64,000 bases of DNA, taken from positions 62,001 to 126,000 of the forward strand of contig CAMCVF010000001.1 of NCBI GenBank assembly GCA_945881735.1. Direction: 5' to 3'. A model generated the notes under the pieces. The model did no database searches. It worked only from the letters and a program-made list of their open reading frames with translations, and was not told where the DNA came from. This stretch comes from Methylotenera oryzisoli (GTDB lineage Bacteria > Pseudomonadota > Gammaproteobacteria > Burkholderiales > Methylophilaceae). This document shows positions 1 to 10,034 of the stretch, piece after piece (position 1 is the first letter of the stretch; each line of letters begins with the position of its first letter). A program made the translations under genes and the position numbers.

Positions 1-1
1 T

Positions 2-1237
2 GAACCCACTTTTTTACCCAACAAACAGATAATGACTGTCAGCGAGCTAAATCGTTTAGCGCGCGAAGTATTAGAGCAATCTTTTCCGCTGTTTTGGGTG
101 TCGGGTGAAGTATCAAACTTCACCCGAGCGGCAAGTGGTCATTGGTATTTTTCGCTTAAAGACACTACCGCACAAGTGAAATGCGTGATGTTTAAAGGGC
201 GCAATAGCTATGTGGATTTTATACCGCGTGAAGGCGATAATATTGAAGCTCGCGCCACGGTGACATTATATGAAGCGCGTGGTGACTTTCAGCTAACGGT
301 TGAATTTTTACAACAAGCTGGTTTGGGCGCGCTTTTTGAGGCATTTGAAAAACTCAAAGCCAAATTGGCACATGAAGGCTTATTTGATGCGGCGTTTAAA
401 AAGCCAATACCTACTCATCCATCCGCCATTGGCGTTGTTACCTCGCCCGATGCCGCCGCGTTGCGGGATGTACTTACCACATTAAAGCGCCGAAACCCCA
501 ATATTAGCGTGATTATTTACCCCACGCCCGTGCAAGGCAAAGGCGCGGCGGTACTAATAGCCAAAGCGATTCATACAGCAAGCCAGCGCGCCGAAGTAGA
601 TACGCTGATTATTTGCCGTGGTGGCGGCAGTATTGAAGACTTATGGCAATTTAACGAAGAAGTAGTAGCGCGCGCGATTGACGATTGCCCTATTCCGACT
701 ATTTCTGGCGTTGGCCATGAAACGGATTTTACTATTTGTGATTTTGTAGCCGATACGCGCTCCGCAACGCCTACAGCAGCGGCAGAGATGGCTTGTGCCG
801 ATATTCGGGTGTTGCAGAGTCAATTATCCAACTTGCAAAACAGACTGAATAAACAAATTAATTTTTTGATGAATCAAACCGCACAAAAACTTGATTTTTT
901 AGCGCGAAGGCTATTTTCGCCCCAGCAACAAATTGAAAATCGTGCCATGCAAATCAAGCAGCTACAGCACCGTTTATCGCTAGCCATGCAACAAAACCTG
1001 CAAGTCAATCAACACATATTATTGCGGCTAGCCAGAAGCATAGAGCAGCTCAACCCCAAGTCGGTATTGGCAAGGGGCTATGCCATTGTGCATGGCGAAA
1101 TTAGCCATAACGATTTGCTCAACACATTGCAGCAACAACTGATTACCGATGCACAACAAATCAAGCCAGAAACGCGGCTGAATATTACTTTTTACAAGGG
1201 TAGTGCCGCAGCTAAAGTGATTAGCACTGAAAATTAA
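2..1237 (+). CDS. xseA: Exodeoxyribonuclease VII large subunit (5' end outside window)
   Basis: Large, catalytic subunit of exonuclease VII, which with XseB degrades single-stranded DNA to oligonucleotides in the cytoplasm. An N-terminal OB-fold (roughly the first 100 residues) is followed by the Exonuc_VII_L catalytic region with conserved stretches CRGGGSIEDLW and GVGHETDFT, then a Gln-rich coiled-coil. The first ATG is at 32, but the frame stays open to the window edge and reads EPTFLPNKQI before MTVSEL. XseA proteins normally have about ten residues before TVSEL, so the true start probably lies left of the window. About 411 residues are visible, a little shorter than the E. coli protein (about 456). 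The family is certain; the start is not. Confidence 0.93.
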   Translation, partial: EPTFLPNKQIMTVSELNRLAREVLEQSFPLFWVSGEVSNFTRAASGHWYFSLKDTTAQVKCVMFKGRNSYVDFIPREGDNIEARATVTLYEARGDFQLTVEFLQQAGLGALFEAFEKLKAKLAHEGLFDAAFKKPIPTHPSAIGVVTSPDAAALRDVLTTLKRRNPNISVIIYPTPVQGKGAAVLIAKAIHTASQRAEVDTLIICRGGGSIEDLWQFNEEVVARAIDDCPIPTISGVGHETDFTICDFVADTRSATPTAAAEMACADIRVLQSQLSNLQNRLNKQINFLMNQTAQKLDFLARRLFSPQQQIENRAMQIKQLQHRLSLAMQQNLQVNQHILLRLARSIEQLNPKSVLARGYAIVHGEISHNDLLNTLQQQLITDAQQIKPETRLNITFYKGSAAAKVISTEN

Positions 1238-1315
1238 CCTAATTTAATCTCATTTGCGCTTGGTTTGACCATTCAATTGGTTGATAATAGCTAATCGTAA
1301 TCGTCGCACATTAAC

Positions 1316-3199
1316 ATGGACAATCAATCTACCAAAAAAGCAGCCTTACCTACCATGGCATTAGCCGCTCTGGGCATCGTATTTGGCGACATTGGCACCA
1401 GCCCCTTGTACACCATGAAAGAAGTTTTTTCAGTAGGACACCATCCACTTCCACTTAATGCCATGAATGTTTACGGTATTTTGTCGCTCATCACTTGGGC
1501 GCTTATTTTAATTGTGTCTATTAAATACGTGGCCTTTATTATGCGTGCCGATAACCGTGGTGAAGGCGGCATTATGGCTTTGCTGGCCTTGGCATCCAGA
1601 AACGCCGAAGGCAATAGCAAGAAACAGCACAATATTATGTTGCTAGGTATTTTAGGCGCTTGTATGTTTTATGCAGATGGTATGATTACTCCCGCCATTT
1701 CAGTGTTATCGGCGATTGAAGGTTTGGAAGTTGCTGCCCCAAGCCTTCATCCCACTATTGTGCCGATAACTTTAGTCGTGCTCTTTATGCTGTTTTGGGC
1801 GCAAAGCAAGGGCACCGCAGTAGTCGGTGCTTTTTTTGGGCCTGTCATGTTGCTGTGGTTTGGTACTTTAGGTTTGTTAGGCATCATCAACATTCTGCAC
1901 GATACCACCATACTGAATGCACTCAACCCTTTTTATGCATTTACCTTTTTTGCCTCTCAACCGTGGATAGCTTTTGTAGCGCTTGGCGCAGTTGTTTTAT
2001 CAGTAACTGGTGCAGAGGCGCTTTATGCTGATATGGGTCATTTTGGGCGTTACCCTATTCGCTTGGCTTGGTTTGGTTTTGTATTACCCTCTTTATTGCT
2101 CAATTATTTTGGCCAAGGCGCGTTAATGCTGCATAACGCCGCCTCCATAAAGAACCCGTTCTATTTTTTAGCTCCAGAATGGGCTTTGTTTCCGTTGATT
2201 ATTTTAGCCACAATGGCCACGGTAATTGCATCTCAGGCCGTTATTACTGGCGCGTTCTCAGTTTCGCGCCAAGCATTGCAGTTAGGTTATTTGCCACGCA
2301 TGCACATTCAACATACGTCAGAAAGTGAGCAAGGCCAAGTCTATATGCCGCGTGTTAACTGGGGCTTAATGGTGGCGGTAATGTCCTTGGTGATTGGCTT
2401 TGGCAGCTCTGGCGATTTAGCGGCGGCTTATGGTATTGCCGTCACTGGCGACATGGTCATTACCACTTTACTGGCTGCCGTGGTGTTTAAGGAGATTTGG
2501 CGCTGGAGCAAACTAAAAACTAGCTTGTTAATTACGCTGTTTTTAGTGATTGATTTAGCGTTTTTTGGTGCCAACATACTAAAAGTGCCTGATGGCGGCT
2601 GGGTGCCATTGGTGATTGGCGTGATTATTTTTGTGCTAATGCTGACATGGAAAAACGGCCGCATCTTGGTGTATAGCCGACTTAAATCAGAATCGATGGC
2701 AATTGAGCCATTTATTGAAGCCGTTGGCGCACACCCACCACCACGCGTGCCCGGCGTAGCGGTGTTTATGACGCCAAACCCTGAGGGCGTGCCGCATGCT
2801 ATGCTGCATAATTTAAAGCATAATAAAGTCTTGCATGAAAAAGTGATGATTTTAACAGTTAAGTTTCTAGATGTGCCTCACACTAATACACAAGAGCGCG
2901 TAACGGTTGAAGCAATGTTGCATGAGTTTTATCGTGTAACAGTATGCTATGGTTTTAAAGATGAGCCTGATTTGCCACGCGATTTAATTTTATGTGCCTC
3001 TAGAGGTTTAAATGTTGACCCAATGGACACCTCATTCTTTATTGGCAAAGAGATTTTAATTCCTACTGAAAAAACCGGCATGGCGATTTGGCGAAAAAAA
3101 ATATTTGTTGGCTTATTTCGCACGGCTGAGACTATTACCAACCAGTTTAAACTTCCGCCTAATCGCGTTGTTGAATTAGGTTCGCAACTGAAAATTTAA
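1316..3199 (+). CDS. kup: Kup-family potassium uptake permease
   Basis: Inner-membrane K+ transporter of the KUP/HAK/KT family, thought to work as a K+/H+ symporter. The 627 residues match the family length. The hallmark GDIGTSPLYT is at residues 24-33, followed by about twelve hydrophobic segments to about residue 450, then a soluble C-terminal domain of about 160 residues. The ATG at 1316 gives a normal short N-terminal tail, although no clear Shine-Dalgarno sequence precedes it. It stands alone: 78 bases separate it from xseA and a hairpin follows the stop. Substrate is inferred from the family. Confidence 0.95.
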   Translation: MDNQSTKKAALPTMALAALGIVFGDIGTSPLYTMKEVFSVGHHPLPLNAMNVYGILSLITWALILIVSIKYVAFIMRADNRGEGGIMALLALASRNAEGNSKKQHNIMLLGILGACMFYADGMITPAISVLSAIEGLEVAAPSLHPTIVPITLVVLFMLFWAQSKGTAVVGAFFGPVMLLWFGTLGLLGIINILHDTTILNALNPFYAFTFFASQPWIAFVALGAVVLSVTGAEALYADMGHFGRYPIRLAWFGFVLPSLLLNYFGQGALMLHNAASIKNPFYFLAPEWALFPLIILATMATVIASQAVITGAFSVSRQALQLGYLPRMHIQHTSESEQGQVYMPRVNWGLMVAVMSLVIGFGSSGDLAAAYGIAVTGDMVITTLLAAVVFKEIWRWSKLKTSLLITLFLVIDLAFFGANILKVPDGGWVPLVIGVIIFVLMLTWKNGRILVYSRLKSESMAIEPFIEAVGAHPPPRVPGVAVFMTPNPEGVPHAMLHNLKHNKVLHEKVMILTVKFLDVPHTNTQERVTVEAMLHEFYRVTVCYGFKDEPDLPRDLILCASRGLNVDPMDTSFFIGKEILIPTEKTGMAIWRKKIFVGLFRTAETITNQFKLPPNRVVELGSQLKI

Positions 3200-3210
3200 T
3201 CGATTTAAAT

Positions 3211-3242
3211 ACGTCAAAAATGACATCAACCATTTTTGGCGT
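3211..3242 (+). terminator. Hairpin after kup
   Basis: A 12-bp stem (ACGTCAAAAATG with CATTTTTGGCGT, one G-U pair) with an 8-base loop begins 12 bases after the kup stop. No strong T-run follows, so termination efficiency is uncertain, but the position fits the end of the kup transcript. Confidence 0.55.
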
Positions 3243-3294
3243 TAATCGTTTAACAAGTAAAGACTATTTTGTATAACAACTTTAGGGAGTAATT

Positions 3295-4110
3295 ATGCAA
3301 AAAATTACCTTCATTTTAGTCACCGCACTTAGCCTGCAACTTGCAAGTTGTGCTACCACCACAGCAGATAGTACCTCTGGTGTTAAACGCTCACAGTTTT
3401 TAATGATGCCTGCAAGCTCTGTAGATAGAATGTCTGCGCAAGCGTACGCCGCAACCTTAAAAGAAGCGGAGCAGAAAAAAACCTTAAACGCCGATAAAGC
3501 CATGCTGGCACGCGTACGTGGTATTTCTAATCGATTAATCGCACAAGTTGCCGTGTTTCGCCCCGATGCAGCCCAGTGGAAATGGGAAGTAAACGTTGAA
3601 AAAAATGACGCGCTAAACGCCTATTGCATGCCAGGGGGCAAAATCATGGTGTTATCTGGCTTGGTCGAAAAAATCAACGCTACAGATGATGAGTTAGCCG
3701 CTGTGATTGGCCATGAAATTGCACACGCTTTGCGTGAACATGGCCGCGAGCGCATGTCGCAAGCTTATTTACAACAATTTGGCTTACAAGCACTAGCCGC
3801 ACTGGCTTCTGGATCAGCCGTTGGCGGCGCAGCAGTGCAAGCAGTTGGTGCTGGCTCACAATTGTTTTTTGCTTTACCTAACGGCCGCGAGCAAGAACGT
3901 GAAGCCGATAAAATGGGCTTAGAATTAGCCGCACGCGCTGGGTTTAATCCAAATGCTGCAGTAACTTTATGGCAAAAAATGGATGCGCAATCTAAAACCG
4001 CTCCACCAGAATTTTTTAGCACACACCCCGCCAATCAAAACCGCATTGCTGATTTAAAAGTACTGATGCCAAAAGTAATGCCTTTGTATGAGGCGGCTAA
4101 GAAAAGTTAA
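3295..4110 (+). CDS. M48-family metalloprotease, predicted lipoprotein
   Basis: Zinc-dependent peptidase of the M48 group (LoiP/BepA/YggG-like), likely anchored in the envelope on the periplasmic side and acting in outer-membrane protein quality control. The N-terminus is a lipoprotein signal with lipobox LASC, so Cys19 would be lipidated. The zinc site HEIAH is at residues 140-144, with the third ligand in the READKMG segment (Glu203). At 271 residues there is no TPR tail, so it is closer to LoiP than to BepA. The start has a good RBS (AGGGAG). It sits alone between two hairpins. The exact substrate cannot be read from sequence. Confidence 0.88.
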   Translation: MQKITFILVTALSLQLASCATTTADSTSGVKRSQFLMMPASSVDRMSAQAYAATLKEAEQKKTLNADKAMLARVRGISNRLIAQVAVFRPDAAQWKWEVNVEKNDALNAYCMPGGKIMVLSGLVEKINATDDELAAVIGHEIAHALREHGRERMSQAYLQQFGLQALAALASGSAVGGAAVQAVGAGSQLFFALPNGREQEREADKMGLELAARAGFNPNAAVTLWQKMDAQSKTAPPEFFSTHPANQNRIADLKVLMPKVMPLYEAAKKS

Positions 4111-4139
4111 ATTAGCACTTAATTTGCTAGCTAACCAAA

Positions 4140-4174
4140 AGCGCACTGCTTACCACAGTGCGCTCTATAATTTT
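4140..4174 (+). terminator. Rho-independent terminator after the M48 protease gene
   Basis: A perfect 9-bp stem AGCGCACTG/CAGTGCGCT with a 7-base loop, followed by ctataatttt, lies 30 bases after the protease stop. Confidence 0.75.
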
Positions 4175-4252
4175 AAGTGCATTATTTTTGGCTAAATGTT
4201 GATATAGGTTAAAATAACACTTTTTGATTATTTAACACTTACAGAGAAAAAT

Positions 4253-5080
4253 ATGGATCCACGTCAAAGTATTATCGCAGACGCGTTTGAAGACCGCGTC
4301 AATATCAACCCTGCTAATGCCTCAGCTGAATTAAAAGCGAATGTTGAATCTGTATTAAAAGATTTAGACGCTGGCAAGTTGCGCGTGGCAACCCGTATTG
4401 GGGATACGCAAGCTTGGGAAACACATCAATGGCTAAAAAAGGCTGTATTGTTGTCATTTAGATTAGACGACAATATGCTAATGGATGATGGTGTGACGCG
4501 CTACTTTGATAAAGTACCGCCAAAATTTGCCAACTACTCAGAGGAAGACTTTAAAGCGGGCGGTTTCCGTGTAGTACCAAATGCGATTGTACGTCGCGGT
4601 TCTTTTATTGGCAAAAATGCGGTGTTAATGCCTTCATACGTCAATATTGGCGCATACGTTGGCGAAGGCAGCATGGTGGATACTTGGGCAACCGTTGGCT
4701 CATGTGCACAAATTGGTAAAAATGTGCATTTATCTGGTGGCGTAGGAATTGGCGGCGTATTGGAGCCAGTACAAGCTGGCCCAACCATTATTGGCGACAA
4801 TTGCTTTGTAGGCGCGCGCAGTGAAGTGGTTGAAGGTGTGGTTGTGGAGGATAACTGCGTAATTTCAATGGGCGTGTATATCGGTCAAAGTACCAAAATT
4901 TACGACCGTGAAACAGGCGAAGTGTTTTATGGACGTGTACCAGCAGGCTCAGTAGTGGTTTCTGGCAACTTACCATCAAAAGATGGTAGCTACAGCTTAT
5001 ATTGTGCGGTAATTGTTAAAAAAGTAGATGCCAAAACATTAGGTAAAGTAGGCATTAACGAATTATTACGTGGCATTTAA
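4253..5080 (+). CDS. dapD: 2,3,4,5-tetrahydropyridine-2,6-dicarboxylate N-succinyltransferase
   Basis: Transfers succinyl from succinyl-CoA to tetrahydrodipicolinate in the succinylase branch of meso-DAP/lysine synthesis, in the cytoplasm. The 275 residues match the family (E. coli 274). The helical N-terminal domain is followed from about residue 105 by a left-handed beta-helix of hexapeptide repeats ([18 protein letters not shown] region) and the conserved C-terminal [22 protein letters not shown] region (shown here only in part as a landmark). RBS-like AGAGAA precedes the ATG. dapE, for the later desuccinylation step, lies 2.8 kb downstream but is separated by a terminator and the GGDEF-EAL gene, so the two are not one operon. 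Confidence 0.97.
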   Translation: MDPRQSIIADAFEDRVNINPANASAELKANVESVLKDLDAGKLRVATRIGDTQAWETHQWLKKAVLLSFRLDDNMLMDDGVTRYFDKVPPKFANYSEEDFKAGGFRVVPNAIVRRGSFIGKNAVLMPSYVNIGAYVGEGSMVDTWATVGSCAQIGKNVHLSGGVGIGGVLEPVQAGPTIIGDNCFVGARSEVVEGVVVEDNCVISMGVYIGQSTKIYDRETGEVFYGRVPAGSVVVSGNLPSKDGSYSLYCAVIVKKVDAKTLGKVGINELLRGI

Positions 5081-5200
5081 CAGAAATTAACAACTGCGCT
5101 AATATTTCATCAATTAGCGTGCAAAACCCTTTTATAAGACATACATAATAAAAATTTTTTAGTTATATAAATAAGTTTATTTATAACCAAAAAAATATTT

Positions 5201-5243
5201 AACCATACTATTTATGCGCTTGCGTAGGTAGTATGGTTTTTTT
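5201..5243 (+). terminator. Strong hairpin with T-run in the dapD/GGDEF-EAL gap
   Basis: A perfect 10-bp stem AACCATACTA/TAGTATGGTT is followed by seven T; the loop (TTTATGCGCTTGCGTAGG) can pair further inside. A-rich sequence precedes it, so it could act on both strands. It lies 120 bases beyond dapD. A weaker 7-bp stem (5097-5119) sits closer to the dapD stop. The remaining AT-rich bases of 5081-5340 show no coding signal. Confidence 0.75.
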
Positions 5244-5340
5244 CTCCTATTCATATCATGAAATTAGCTGCCAACATTGAATGTGGCACAGTATGTGCTT
5301 TGAGGTGTATTAACATAATTAATAATCTCAAAAAAAAATC

Positions 5341-7470
5341 ATGATCATGAAAGCATCTTACGATATTTGGCTCATACCACTCTCACTATCAGCGAGTGCT
5401 TTTGCTATGTATGTCACTTTTGGTTTTGTTGAAAACCTCTACCGCACTGCAAGCCAGCACCGCGCCATATTGTTTAATGTGTACTCTATTGCAATCGGTA
5501 CGGGTTTATGGGCCATTCACTTTGTTAACTTACTCATTTTCTATGGCAATCAAGCATTTACGGTATTTTCGTTGGCAATATTTGCGTCTTGGTTAGTCGC
5601 TTTGAGCATAGGCTATACCATTTGCGCGACCAGCAGCAAAAAAGTCATGACTTTTAATTGCTTAATATTTAGCGGGATTGTAATAGGTCTAGGTAGTTAC
5701 CTAATGTTTTACCTTTCTTTAAGTGGCTTAAACGAAACCAATAATCTTTGGAATCTAAGCACCAATATTTCTTTTTACCCAATTTCACTATTGCTAGCAC
5801 TTAGTACTGCGTTCGGTGCAGGCCTGCTTTCAGTAGTAACACTTTCATGGATTAAACACTATATAGGCGATAACAAGCTATTGATTAAGGTCATTTTTTC
5901 GGTAATTACTGGCATCGCAATTTTGGCGATACACGCTACATTTAATACCACTGTTGATGTGCAATCACAGATAGTAGAATCACAAATCTTACTAGCCGAT
6001 AAAACCTTATCAGAGGTATTAATTACCCTGGGCCTAATCTGCCTGTTTCTGCTCGCTTTTGTGGTGGCTTTGTACTATGAAAAATTTAATACAAGCACAC
6101 TAAAACACCTCTTAAACACTCAAAAAAGTACAGATAGCGCCAACTCAGGCTTTAAAGACCCACTAACACAATTACCTAACAGACGCGCGTTTAAACGCGA
6201 ACTTGAAACCGCCATCAAACGCAGTGAGCGTGCCAGCAGCACTATCGCACTAGCCTATATTGATTTAGATCACTTTAAACCAATTAATGACAGCCATGGC
6301 CACCACGTGGGCGATGCTGTGCTAATGCTTGTGGCACAACGATTAAATGCCGCTGTGCGTGTTTGCGACACCGTAGCGCGCATTGGCGGCGATGAATTTG
6401 TGGCTTTAATCGAAGAAATTAAATCCGATGAAGATATTATTCCAATCGTAGAGCGTATTGTTAACTCGATTAAAGAACCCTTCTTGGTGAGTGGCCAGCA
6501 AATCGATATTTCATGCTCGGTTGGCATTGCGGTTTACCCACGTGATGGCGATATGGAAAGGCTGATGATTCGTGCCGACGCCGCTATGTACAAAGCCAAA
6601 GAAAACGGTAAAAATCAGTTTAAATTCTTTGATTCTGAAATTGAATCAGCGTCAGATAAAATGTTGGAAATGCATCGTGATTTGCAATCTGCTATTGAAA
6701 ACAACGAGTTTAGTTTAGAGTTTCAACCAAAAGTTAATTGCAAAAATCAATCCCTAGAGGGCGCAGAGGCTCTTATTCGCTGGAACCACCCCACTAAAGG
6801 CGTCATTTTACCGAAAAAGTTTATTCCAGCAGCTGAGCGTTTTGGCCTGATTAATCAAATCAACGATTGGGTTGTTGAAGAAGGTTGCCGTGCGATTCGC
6901 CGTGCCAAAGATGACGGTGTTGATTTAAAATTATCGATCAATTTAGCACGACAACAATTTAGAAACCCGAAATTGGTGGACAAAATATTGCAATTACGTA
7001 AACGTTACAAAATACCTGCAGCCAACTTAATGTTTGAAATCAAAGAAACTACTGCCATTAAAAATGAAAATCAATTTAAACACTTGCTGCTTCAATTTAA
7101 AGCGGCAGAAATTAAAGTAGCACTGGATGACTTTGGTTCGCAACAATTTAGTTTGAGCTATCTGCAACATTTAAATATTGATGAAGTTAAGCTAGATAAA
7201 GTATTTATTGGTCAAATTAACGAAAACAAAGCATCACGCGCATTAGTTGATGCTGTAATTCGCTTAGCGCACGCATTAGATTTAAATGTGGTGGCAGAAG
7301 GCGTAGAAACAGAAACGCAACGTGAAGCATTGGCCGATTTAGGTTGCAATCAAATGCAGGGCTACTTAATCTCAAAACCGATATCAGAACGAAAATTATT
7401 AAATCTATTTAAACGGCTAAATGTAATTGATCAATTTTGGGTGTCCGATCATCAATCAGAAGCCGCATAA
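5341..7470 (+). CDS. Membrane-bound GGDEF-EAL protein with MHYT-like sensor
   Basis: Cyclic-di-GMP signalling protein of 709 residues. The N-terminal ~245 residues hold about seven hydrophobic segments with degenerate MHYT-like patches (WAIHFV near 57-62, AIHAT near 196-200), the pattern of the MHYT integral-membrane sensor. A GGDEF domain follows (GGDEF at 349-353, with the inhibitory RxxD site RVCD at 340-343), then an EAL domain (EAL at 476-478). Downstream, the DDFG, AEGVET and MQGY motifs and the Lys before the FIGQ segment are present. Both halves therefore look catalytically competent, and net activity cannot be read from sequence. Two in-frame ATGs (5341, 5347) are possible starts. 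The gene stands alone. Confidence 0.93.
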   Translation: MIMKASYDIWLIPLSLSASAFAMYVTFGFVENLYRTASQHRAILFNVYSIAIGTGLWAIHFVNLLIFYGNQAFTVFSLAIFASWLVALSIGYTICATSSKKVMTFNCLIFSGIVIGLGSYLMFYLSLSGLNETNNLWNLSTNISFYPISLLLALSTAFGAGLLSVVTLSWIKHYIGDNKLLIKVIFSVITGIAILAIHATFNTTVDVQSQIVESQILLADKTLSEVLITLGLICLFLLAFVVALYYEKFNTSTLKHLLNTQKSTDSANSGFKDPLTQLPNRRAFKRELETAIKRSERASSTIALAYIDLDHFKPINDSHGHHVGDAVLMLVAQRLNAAVRVCDTVARIGGDEFVALIEEIKSDEDIIPIVERIVNSIKEPFLVSGQQIDISCSVGIAVYPRDGDMERLMIRADAAMYKAKENGKNQFKFFDSEIESASDKMLEMHRDLQSAIENNEFSLEFQPKVNCKNQSLEGAEALIRWNHPTKGVILPKKFIPAAERFGLINQINDWVVEEGCRAIRRAKDDGVDLKLSINLARQQFRNPKLVDKILQLRKRYKIPAANLMFEIKETTAIKNENQFKHLLLQFKAAEIKVALDDFGSQQFSLSYLQHLNIDEVKLDKVFIGQINENKASRALVDAVIRLAHALDLNVVAEGVETETQREALADLGCNQMQGYLISKPISERKLLNLFKRLNVIDQFWVSDHQSEAA

Positions 7471-7539
7471 TAACGACAACTACCGCTCGTAGGTGATAAA
7501 ATAAGGCTTAAATTAACGAAGCCCTCAGCACCTACTCCC

Positions 7540-7890
7540 ATGACACTTTATGGCATTCCAAATTGCAATACCGTTAAAAAAGCCCGCGACTGGCTAGCAG
7601 AGCACAAAATTGTGCTTGAGTTTCACGATTTTAAAAAACACGGCATTGCAGCGGCAGAGTTATCCAACTGGCTCACCCAAATACCACAAGATAAACTCAT
7701 TAATCGCGCTGGCCTTACTTGGCGTGGCCTAGATGAACAAACCAGAATTAGTATCACAAGCGATGCTGCCGCCATCGCATTAATGCAATCCAAAACCTCA
7801 GTGATTAAACGCCCTGTGCTAGTTAAAGAGGGCATCGTTTTATGCGTGGGTTTTGACGAAACACGATATGCCGATATTTTTAAATCTTAA
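7540..7890 (+). CDS. ArsC/Spx-family thioredoxin-fold protein (YffB-like)
   Basis: A 116-residue protein of the arsenate reductase/Spx fold. It has a single N-terminal Cys (Cys9 in YGIPNCNTVKKA), the family pattern for YffB-type proteins rather than true ArsC with its full arsenate site. YffB of Pseudomonas/E. coli has been described as GSH-dependent; the function here is inferred only loosely. It lies 15 bases upstream of dapE, the same pairing seen in E. coli (yffB-dapE), which supports co-transcription. Confidence 0.85.
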   Translation: MTLYGIPNCNTVKKARDWLAEHKIVLEFHDFKKHGIAAAELSNWLTQIPQDKLINRAGLTWRGLDEQTRISITSDAAAIALMQSKTSVIKRPVLVKEGIVLCVGFDETRYADIFKS

Positions 7891-9054
<1,164 letters not shown>

Positions 9055-9082
9055 CAATATTAATTAAATAGAAACAGAACAT

Positions 9083-10012
9083 ATGACGCATTTTCCCAGT
9101 TTATCAGAAGAGTTATTCACCATCCGCGACTGGCTACGCTTTACGGTGAGCCGGTTTGAGGAAGCGGGAGTTTTCTTTGGCCATGGTACCGATAACAGCT
9201 ATGACGAAGCAGTCTGGTTGATAATGAGCGCCCTGCATCTGCCGCACGAAACCCTCAACAATTTTTTAGATGCGGTGATAACCGAGCAAGAACGCAAAAA
9301 ATTGGCCCATTTAATTGAACAGCGCATCACCAAACGCACGCCAACCGCATACCTAGTGCGCGAGGCATGGCTGCGTGGCTTTAAGTTTTATGTGGACGAG
9401 CGCGTGATCGTGCCGCGTAGCTTTATTGCCGAATTATTAGACTTTAACGAAGAAGGCGAGCATGGCTTGCAACCGTGGATTGAACATCCCGAACTGATTA
9501 ACTCTGCTGCCGATATCTGCACAGGCAGCGGATGCTTGGGCATTTTGCTAGCCAATGTCTTTCCAGATGCCGCTATTGATGTAATTGATATTTCGCCAGA
9601 TGCAATTGCAGTGGCTAATATCAATATTGCCAATTATGCATTACAAGAGCAAATTAAAGCGATTGAATCGGATATGTTTACTGCCTTAGAAGGCAAAACC
9701 TACGATTTGATTATCAGTAACCCGCCTTATGTAAACGCACACAGCATGACAAAGCTACCCACAGAATACCGCAATGAACCGCAATTGGCGTTGGGTAGCG
9801 GCGCCGATGGATTGGATCATACGCATACGATTTTGCGTGAAGCGGCAAAACACTTAAATGACGACGGTATATTAGTCGTTGAAATTGGCCACAACAGAGA
9901 AGCTTTGTTGAGTGCTTATCCGAATTTAGACTTTACTTGGTTAACGGTTGAATCGGGTAATCAATATGTGTTTCTACTCACTAAAGATCAGCTTATTCAC
10001 ACTACTGATTAA
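9083..10012 (+). CDS. prmB: 50S ribosomal protein L3 glutamine N5-methyltransferase
   Basis: SAM-dependent methyltransferase that modifies a Gln of ribosomal protein L3. The Rossmann SAM site is DICTGSGCLG (residues 144-153), and the substrate-Gln motif NPPY is at 213-216. The long N-terminal helical region (about 100 residues) and the total of 309 residues separate PrmB from the release-factor enzyme PrmC, which has a similar core. It is the last gene of the dapE group and converges on rluB with only 22 bases between stops. Confidence 0.93.
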   Translation: MTHFPSLSEELFTIRDWLRFTVSRFEEAGVFFGHGTDNSYDEAVWLIMSALHLPHETLNNFLDAVITEQERKKLAHLIEQRITKRTPTAYLVREAWLRGFKFYVDERVIVPRSFIAELLDFNEEGEHGLQPWIEHPELINSAADICTGSGCLGILLANVFPDAAIDVIDISPDAIAVANINIANYALQEQIKAIESDMFTALEGKTYDLIISNPPYVNAHSMTKLPTEYRNEPQLALGSGADGLDHTHTILREAAKHLNDDGILVVEIGHNREALLSAYPNLDFTWLTVESGNQYVFLLTKDQLIHTTD

Positions 10013-10034
10013 GCAAATAGCTGACTATGTAAGC

